Shown here: piece by piece, positions 29,588 through 33,298 of the stretch
Layout of the letters: every line of letters begins with the position of its first letter
How positions within the stretch are numbered: position 1 is the first letter of the stretch
DNA from: a virus
DNA: 33,298 nucleotides
Direction: 5' to 3' (one strand)
IMG/VR virus record: IMGVR_UViG_3300044641_001504
Span: 1-33,298 of that record
The notes under the pieces: model-generated
What the model was told of the DNA's origin: nothing
Databases searched by the model: none
What the model saw: only the letters and a program-made list of their open reading frames with translations
Position numbers and translations under genes: made by a program

Positions 29588-29990
29588 TTAAGAACACTTT
29601 ATCATTCTCTACGCCAGTGTACGGACCCGTCTTGTACTCATACACGATCGCATCTTCAATGACTTCATATGTATGGCCACCCTCTAGAGTCACAGAGATA
29701 TCGCCTGGATAAAGTCTTACCTTCGCAAGGAAACGACTGTCGGTGTCAAAGAATGACACATCAACTTCTCCGCTGATAACACACCAGGATTCCTGAGCGA
29801 TAACATTTTCACGACCTTCTTTCCATATGTGTTGATGAGGTCTGAAAGTCTTACCTTTTTTCATATCGAGGGAGCACACCTGAATGAAGTTATCAGGATC
29901 GACGATTTCTTCTCGTTCCCTCGAAATGCTTTCGCGATAATACACGATGTGCAGCAATTTTTCTGGATTCGCCTTTGAATAGATTTTCAT
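29580..29990 (-). CDS. Cupin-fold protein
   Basis: A 136-residue cupin with PHQHIWKEG (metal-binding HxH), VIAQESWCVISGEVDVSFFD, LYPGDISVTLEGGHTYEV as the two cupin motifs, and an ending YKTGPYTGVENDKVFLN. Similar single-domain cupins occur in polysaccharide and sugar-nucleotide clusters. ATG 29990 (AAGGA upstream) is chosen over one codon earlier. It heads the sugar cassette after tRNA-Gln. Confidence 0.78.
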   Translation of the reverse strand: MKIYSKANPEKLLHIVYYRESISREREEIVDPDNFIQVCSLDMKKGKTFRPHQHIWKEGRENVIAQESWCVISGEVDVSFFDTDSRFLAKVRLYPGDISVTLEGGHTYEVIEDAIVYEYKTGPYTGVENDKVFLNG

Positions 29991-30008
29991 CATGTTCCTT
30001 TATGACAA

Positions 30009-30082
30009 TGGCTCGGGATGATGGATTCGAACCACCATTCACGGAGTCAAAGTCCGCTGTACTACCATTATACTAATCCCGA
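30009..30082 (-). tRNA. tRNA-Gln(UUG)
   Basis: 74 bases with encoded CCA. Acceptor TCGGGAT/ATCCCGA is perfect, the anticodon stem GCGGA/TCCGT encloses CTTTGAC (anticodon UUG), and the T arm is GGTGGTTCGAATCCATC. It separates the RlpA-like gene from the sugar cassette. Confidence 0.95.
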
Positions 30083-30093
30083 ATGATGTTTCT

Positions 30094-30420
30094 TTATCGT
30101 TGAACGATTTCGTAATTAACCTTACACAATCCGTGACATCCAATAGAAAACGCAGCTCCTCGCGCGAGATCTAACTGATAACCTTTTCGGAAAGGTCCTC
30201 TGTCATTGATACGAACGATCACGCTCTTACCTTTATGAGAAACACGCATCATTGTGCCGAACGGATATGTCCTGTGAGCAGCTGTCATACCGTTAGGATC
30301 AAACTTCTCGCCGTTGGCCGTTCTCTTTCCTGACTGATACCAAGTCGCATTCATTTCACCTTTAGCTACAGCCGGCGCAGCAAACATCACAGTCGCGATT
30401 ACAACATAAACTCTTAACAA
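30094..30420 (-). CDS. RlpA-like secreted double-psi beta-barrel protein
   Basis: A 108-residue protein. An N-terminal hydrophobic segment ending APAVAKG looks like a signal peptide. The rest is a double-psi barrel: ATWYQSGKRTANGEKFDPNG, AAHRTYPFGTMMRV and VRINDRGPF, with Asp in NDRGP as the lytic-transglycosylase-type residue. RlpA-like enzymes cut peptidoglycan strands lacking stem peptides, so a lysis or entry role is likely. The start is TTG 30420 (AAGGA eight bases upstream), because longer frames run into tRNA-Pro. It ends before tRNA-Gln. Confidence 0.82.
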   Translation of the reverse strand: MLRVYVVIATVMFAAPAVAKGEMNATWYQSGKRTANGEKFDPNGMTAAHRTYPFGTMMRVSHKGKSVIVRINDRGPFRKGYQLDLARGAAFSIGCHGLCKVNYEIVQR

Positions 30421-30442
30421 TACATATATCCTTATTGGAAAA

Positions 30443-30519
30443 TGGTCGGAGATGAGAGATTCGAACTCCCGACCCTCTGCTCCCAAAGCAGATGCGCTAC
30501 CAGGCTGCGCTAATCTCCG
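30443..30519 (-). tRNA. tRNA-Pro(UGG)
   Basis: 77 bases with encoded CCA. Acceptor CGGAGAT/ATCTCCG with the C1-G72 pair typical of bacterial tRNA-Pro, anticodon loop TTTGGGA (anticodon UGG) on stem TCTGC/GCAGA, T loop TTCGAAT. Confidence 0.95.
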
Positions 30520-30534
30520 ATTTGTTATTTAGCA

Positions 30535-30563
30535 AGTATATATCACTTCTTATCGATTGTCAA
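30535..30563 (-). promoter_or_regulatory. Sigma-70-type promoter
   Basis: TTGACA (30563-30558), 17 bases, TATACT (30540-30535) on the minus strand. It drives tRNA-Pro and the RlpA-like gene, and overlaps the end of 30543-30752. Confidence 0.82.
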
Positions 30564-30752
30564 GAATTTCTTCCAGGCCTGAGCATCCAAGTAATCTAGA
30601 ATCATACTAACCCAATAGGTAGCCATGATTATTCCTAAGCAAACAACTGTAGCGGCATCCGTCGCCCACATTGCTCTGTATACATTATAGACGATAAGAG
30701 CAAGACCTAAGCCCGCAACACCAATCATAAAAGGATAGAGTTTCTTAAACAT
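30543..30752 (-). CDS. Small membrane protein, 69 aa
   Basis: A 69-residue protein with two hydrophobic helices, about residues 6-26 and 35-53, and a Lys-rich tail (AWKKFLTIDKK). AGGA lies six bases before the ATG. Two-helix topology would allow a holin-like role, but no test is possible from sequence. Confidence 0.65.
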   Translation of the reverse strand: MFKKLYPFMIGVAGLGLALIVYNVYRAMWATDAATVVCLGIIMATYWVSMILDYLDAQAWKKFLTIDKK

Positions 30753-30773
30753 TATGATTCCTATGTTAGGAGA

Positions 30774-31082
30774 TTACCAAGAACGACATACTCGACGTTC
30801 GCGCACGCCGTATGGAGTACGATCCCATGTGCTGTAGCATTGAGGACGGCGAGGCGCGTGATACGCATATGGATTGCGTACTGGGCGCGGATGATAGTAC
30901 GGGTGCTGTTGATAATATGGGCGATGCTGATAATATGCGTGATGATTTGATTCAGACACACCATTAGCGACGACTGCACCAGCGAGCGCGCCCACCGCAC
31001 CAGCCGCAACAAGCTGTTGTTCTCGGGCTGTGCAAGCGGTAAGCCCAAGCGCAAGAACTGAAATTGTTAGGATCTTTTTCAT
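30774..31082 (-). CDS. Small lipoprotein, His/Tyr/Pro-rich
   Basis: A 102-residue protein. The signal peptide MKKILTISVLALGLTAC ends in a lipobox (LTAC, Cys at residue 17). A Gly/Ala zipper-like segment follows (AAGAVGALAGAVVANG), then a His/Tyr/Pro-rich stretch and a C-terminal Cys pair (QCYSTWDR..., RRVC). It should be an outer- or inner-membrane lipoprotein. The ATG at 31082 overlaps the previous stop, with GGAG six bases upstream. A possible role is superinfection exclusion or lysis, inferred from its location class only. Confidence 0.75.
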   Translation of the reverse strand: MKKILTISVLALGLTACTAREQQLVAAGAVGALAGAVVANGVSESNHHAYYQHRPYYQQHPYYHPRPVRNPYAYHAPRRPQCYSTWDRTPYGVRERRVCRSW

Positions 31083-31435
31083 GCTACACTCCATTCATAA
31101 TCATCGACGGTCATGATTGATTCACTGCCATCGTATTCGTCGATGCGATATTTAGTGCCGGCTGGCAGTTCTATGATTCTCAGATCTGAGAATCGTGAAT
31201 TAGCTTTCTTACCCAATTCTTCCACGACTTGGATCAGAATAGGATCAGTGCGCGGTAAATCTCGCTCAGAAACATATTCTCCGTCCTTATCGTGCATACT
31301 GGCAAAGAACTTCGTCATTGCGCCTTCGTAAACTTCTTCGCTATAACTGAGATCAGCTAATTCTGCATATCGCTTTAGTGCGACTGGAGAAAGCCCGAAA
31401 CCACCGAAGCACGCATTATATACTATCTTAGTCAC
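31079..31435 (-). CDS. Conserved phage protein starting TKIVYNACFGGFGLS
   Basis: A 118-residue protein: residues 1-16 (TKIVYNACFGGFGLS) and RYAELADL then DLPRTDPILIQVVEELG, with ELPAGTKYRIDEYDG at the end. I recall this family from many phages and some bacteria; function unknown. The start is GTG 31435 because GGAG lies six bases before it; a longer frame begins inside tRNA-Arg. It couples to the lipoprotein gene by ATGA. Confidence 0.85.
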   Translation of the reverse strand: MTKIVYNACFGGFGLSPVALKRYAELADLSYSEEVYEGAMTKFFASMHDKDGEYVSERDLPRTDPILIQVVEELGKKANSRFSDLRIIELPAGTKYRIDEYDGSESIMTVDDYEWSVA

Positions 31436-31454
31436 TTTCTTCTCCGTTGTCAAG

Positions 31455-31532
31455 TGGCGATCGCGGAAGGACTCGAACCTTCGACCCACAGCTTAGAAGG
31501 CTGTTGCTCTAATCCTGCTGAGCTACGCGACC
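31455..31532 (-). tRNA. tRNA-Arg(UCU)
   Basis: 78 bases with encoded CCA. Acceptor GGTCGCG/CGCGATC (one G-T pair), anticodon stem ACAGC/GCTGT with loop CTTCTAA (anticodon UCU), T arm GAAGGTTCGAGTCCTTC, discriminator G. It reads AGA codons, rarer in many GC-rich hosts. Confidence 0.95.
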
Positions 31533-31550
31533 TTTCCTTTTATATAGCTT

Positions 31551-31610
31551 GCGTGAGCGCACTACACGCGCACGATATTTGGGCGTGCGCAGATCTTGCG
31601 CGATAGGATT
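31551..31610. other. Overlapping GC-rich hairpins in an intergenic gap
   Basis: GCGCACG and CGTGCGC (31568-31590) form a perfect 7-bp stem with a nine-base loop. Two shorter stems, GCGTG/CACGC and GCGCA/TGCGC, overlap it. No T-run follows on the minus strand, so a normal terminator is not evident. It lies between 31609-31797 and tRNA-Arg and could act in processing of the tRNA transcript. Confidence 0.4.
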
Positions 31611-31797
31611 ACGCTTTGACGCGGCGGAGTTTTCCGCAGAGTTCCCAGTCATAAGTCTTCTCCTTCGTCTTCTTGTTAACGACGAAATCCATCTTATAGC
31701 CGGTGTATGCTTCTAGATAATTTACAGCAGCGACGATATCGTCGAACTCTTTCAGTCCAGCATTCTTATTGAGATAAGGCTTTGCGATATACTTCAT
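31609..31797 (-). CDS. Hypothetical protein, 62 aa
   Basis: A 62-residue basic protein, MKYIAKPYLNKNAGLKEFDD and ending KTYDWELCGKLRRVKA. The ATG at 31797 overlaps the stop of the GP88-like gene (ATGA). Earlier in-frame codons belong to the overlapping frame of that gene and are not used. No family recognised. Confidence 0.65.
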   Translation of the reverse strand: MKYIAKPYLNKNAGLKEFDDIVAAVNYLEAYTGYKMDFVVNKKTKEKTYDWELCGKLRRVKA

Positions 31798-32435
31798 GCT
31801 GCGAGTTCCTTCACCATCTTGCCCATACGACGACCGTGCGCAGGATACGCGACGACCTCGACTTCCTTGTCCCAGCAAGCGCGGCAGTCACCGCATTTGC
31901 CTTTACGCTCATAGGCGTCACATACCTTGGTCGCGCTCGTCGCAGAATCAGCGAACGGGATAACCGTCGAGCCATGATCTATATCAAACTCGCCGTTGAT
32001 AGAGTCGGACGAGTAGCGAACAGCCACGTTATCCAGAGTCTTCATACGCTCAAGGATCGCGCGAATGCGCGGGATCTTGTATGACTTACTCGGAATCCAA
32101 TGCTTCGTGTCGGGCGTCTTCTGCATCACAAGAAAGATCTTGAACGCAAGCGCAGGATGATATACGTCGCCAGAGTCGAACCAACGAAAGAACTTCTGCT
32201 TCTTGAGCGTAGCAGTCATATCATCAACCCACTCAGCTCGGTTCCAGTCTTCGCGATTATGCTCGCGGAGAGCGATCGCGTCGGGCATAACATAGAAACC
32301 CTCGGTCGCATAGCAGCCGGCGCAAACTTCCACTACCTGTTTCGTGAAGGGATCAACAGAACCCGGGCAAGTCTCGCGTGCTTGCAACGACCAGGACTTG
32401 GCTGGCATCTTAGAAGCCTTAGACAACTTAATCAT
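31794..32435 (-). CDS. GP88-like cysteine-rich protein
   Basis: A 213-residue protein with KMPAKSWSLQARETCPGS, VCAGCYATEGFY, FRWFDSGDVYHPALAFKIF, HWIPSKSYKIPRI and CGDCRACWDKEVEVVAYPAHG. This is the pattern of the GP88/gene product 88 family seen in many phages. Six or seven conserved Cys, spaced CxxC and CxxCxxC, suggest a metal or iron-sulfur site. Its enzymatic activity is unknown. The ATG at 32435 (GGAG six bases upstream) is used, just after the promoter at 32461-32489. Confidence 0.85.
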   Translation of the reverse strand: MIKLSKASKMPAKSWSLQARETCPGSVDPFTKQVVEVCAGCYATEGFYVMPDAIALREHNREDWNRAEWVDDMTATLKKQKFFRWFDSGDVYHPALAFKIFLVMQKTPDTKHWIPSKSYKIPRIRAILERMKTLDNVAVRYSSDSINGEFDIDHGSTVIPFADSATSATKVCDAYERKGKCGDCRACWDKEVEVVAYPAHGRRMGKMVKELAA

Positions 32436-32460
32436 CACGATCTCCATTCATCTTAGCTTA

Positions 32461-32489
32461 ATGATACCACGGGCTGACGTGATTGTCAA
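32461..32489 (-). promoter_or_regulatory. Sigma-70-type promoter
   Basis: TTGACA (32489-32484), 17 bases, TATCAT (32466-32461) on the minus strand. It drives the GP88-like gene. Confidence 0.8.
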
Positions 32490-32514
32490 GGGCCCGTGGT
32501 ACTTTAAACCAAGA

Positions 32515-33084
32515 CTATTCTACGTAGGCTTCCTTCGGAAGATTCTCGCGGACAGCGGTACGAGCGTCGCGACGATCAGCTTCTTCAGCTTCCCACTCAG
32601 CTTCCATGGTGCTGAACTCTGCGCGAGTATCTTCCTTGATCTTGTCGAGCATCGTCTTCTCGCGCTTGGATACAGCTTTCATAGTCTCAAGATTCTTGGC
32701 CTTGATCGCTTCTTCGGCGATCATAGCATTGACAAGCTTATTAGAAGCGGAATGGTCGACGACAACTTTCTTGACCGGAGCCTTGACAGTCTTGGTCTTA
32801 GCAACAACCTTAGTCTTAGCGGCCGCAGCTTTCTTAGGCGAGGCCTTAGCAGCTTTGGCCTTAGCGACGGGAGCGGAGAACGTGGGCAGCGCGCCGCCGC
32901 TGAAAACATAAGCGGCGATCGCTTTGCCGCCGTCGCGAACGGCTTCTAGCGCGAGGCCAGTCTTGCGAGCAAGGAACAAAGCGCGACGAGCGCGCCGAGC
33001 GGAACCCGTAGCAGTCTCGAGCTGAGCGGGGGTGAAACGATTCTTGTTGGTCTTGAGAAGGTCGAATACGAATTGGGCTTTCAT
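32515..33084 (-). CDS. Lys/Ala-rich histone-H1-like protein
   Basis: A 189-residue protein in three parts. Residues 1-65 are a compact, possibly winged-helix-like region (KAQFVFDLLKTNKNRFTPAQ...). Residues about 72-110 are a Lys/Ala/Pro-rich linker of the histone H1 type (AKAKAAKASPKKAAAAKTKV). From about 115 to 189 it is an acidic-basic helical segment. A protein of this build would bind DNA and could compact or coat it. The ATG at 33084 is used; AAAGG is about 11 bases upstream. It is the only gene after the promoter at 33117-33145 in its unit. Confidence 0.78.
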   Translation of the reverse strand: MKAQFVFDLLKTNKNRFTPAQLETATGSARRARRALFLARKTGLALEAVRDGGKAIAAYVFSGGALPTFSAPVAKAKAAKASPKKAAAAKTKVVAKTKTVKAPVKKVVVDHSASNKLVNAMIAEEAIKAKNLETMKAVSKREKTMLDKIKEDTRAEFSTMEAEWEAEEADRRDARTAVRENLPKEAYVE

Positions 33085-33116
33085 GGGATATAAACCTTTC
33101 ACTTGGTACATTACGA

Positions 33117-33145
33117 ATAATAGGTGGTAGTGGGTTGATTGTCAA
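33117..33145 (-). promoter_or_regulatory. Sigma-70-type promoter
   Basis: TTGACA (33145-33140), 17 bases, TATTAT (33122-33117) on the minus strand. It drives the H1-like gene at 33084. Confidence 0.85.
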
Positions 33146-33151
33146 GGGCCC

Positions 33152-33256
33152 TTAGGATTTATTTTCCATATAGTGGACTACGGCGAAGCCTACGAACATT
33201 ACGAACACAAGCGCAAGCATAGGACTCATTATGAGAAACGTATCGGCTACAGTCAC
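33152..33256 (-). CDS. Tiny membrane protein, 34 aa
   Basis: A 34-codon frame from GTG 33256, preceded by AAGGAAG. The product starts TVADTFLIMSPMLALVFVMF and ends VVHYMENKS. One hydrophobic helix spans about residues 7-28. It lies before the H1-like gene unit and after a -10 box near the window end. Unknown role. Confidence 0.5.
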   Translation of the reverse strand: MTVADTFLIMSPMLALVFVMFVGFAVVHYMENKS

Positions 33257-33289
33257 GATTAACTTCCTTTGCAACAACTCACTATATTG

Positions 33290-33295
33290 ATTGTA
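33290..33295 (-). promoter_or_regulatory. -10 box of a promoter cut by the window end
   Basis: TACAAT on the minus strand, placed as the -10 box of the same promoter type. Its -35 box would lie about 17 bases further right, outside the window. It would drive the small gene at 33256. Confidence 0.45.
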
Positions 33296-33298
33296 TCA

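Noticed and set aside
31425-31453. TTGACA near tRNA-Arg with TAAGAT downstream
   Set aside because: The -10 match is weak and the -35 box overlaps the ribosome site of the gene starting at 31435, so it cannot serve that gene.
1-33298. CRISPR array, insertion sequence, integrase or attachment sites
   Set aside because: No regular repeat-spacer pattern, no transposase or integrase motif and no terminal inverted repeats of an insertion sequence were seen. The window looks like lytic phage sequence.

Overview
This window looks like part of a large T4-superfamily myovirus genome. All credible genes lie on the minus strand, so transcription runs from high to low coordinates. The T4-type set includes a PhoH-like ATPase (cut by the window start), ThyX, a T4-type RNase H, a MazG-like pyrophosphohydrolase, DUF6433-like and DUF2693-like proteins, several Fe(II)/2-oxoglutarate oxygenases, nine tRNA genes and tightly overlapping small genes. 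The nearest relatives I recall are cyanophage-like and alphaproteobacterial T4-type phages. The host is an inference, and no structural gene is visible to fix the taxonomy.

Layout. Region 1-7.1 kb holds nucleotide metabolism (PhoH-like, ThyX, a DUF5664/MazZ-like protein) and many short conserved phage genes, including five or more under 60 codons. Region 7.2-11.7 kb is the most striking: a TET/JBP-like dioxygenase, a nucleotidyltransferase-kinase fusion, a HAD phosphatase and a GT-A/TAGT-like glycosyltransferase lie consecutively. I read this as a candidate DNA base hypermodification operon. Region 11.7-17.7 kb carries replication and housekeeping genes (MptE-like, DUF6433-like, MazG-like, RNase H) plus a GT4 glycosyltransferase. 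Region 17.7-21.1 kb is AT-rich by eye and has two tandem paralogues, a QueC-like PP-loop enzyme, a 2OG oxygenase and a DUF458-type RNase H-fold protein. Region 21.2-25 kb has tRNAs (Leu, Ser, Trp, Thr, Val, Asn) mixed with membrane proteins, two oxygenase/cupin-type genes and two unexplained structured segments. Region 25-30 kb is a sugar cassette: PhyH-like oxygenase, GDP-mannose 4,6-dehydratase, a short DegT-type protein, two fucosyltransferase-like proteins, a left-handed beta-helix acyltransferase and a cupin. Region 30-33.3 kb has tRNAs Gln, Pro and Arg, an RlpA-like secreted protein, a lipoprotein, a GP88-like protein and a histone-H1-like Lys/Ala-rich protein.

Regulation. Fourteen near-identical sigma-70 promoters (CTTGACA, exactly 17 bases, TATAAT-like) head the transcription units, often inside the 3' end of the preceding gene. 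Host RNA polymerase therefore probably transcribes most of the window. Within units, genes are coupled by ATGA or TAATG overlaps. One exact T4-late-type TATAAATA box lies upstream of a membrane-protein gene in the tRNA region. The DNA-modification, nucleotide-pool and glycan genes together suggest a phage that spends much coding capacity on altering its DNA and sugar chemistry.
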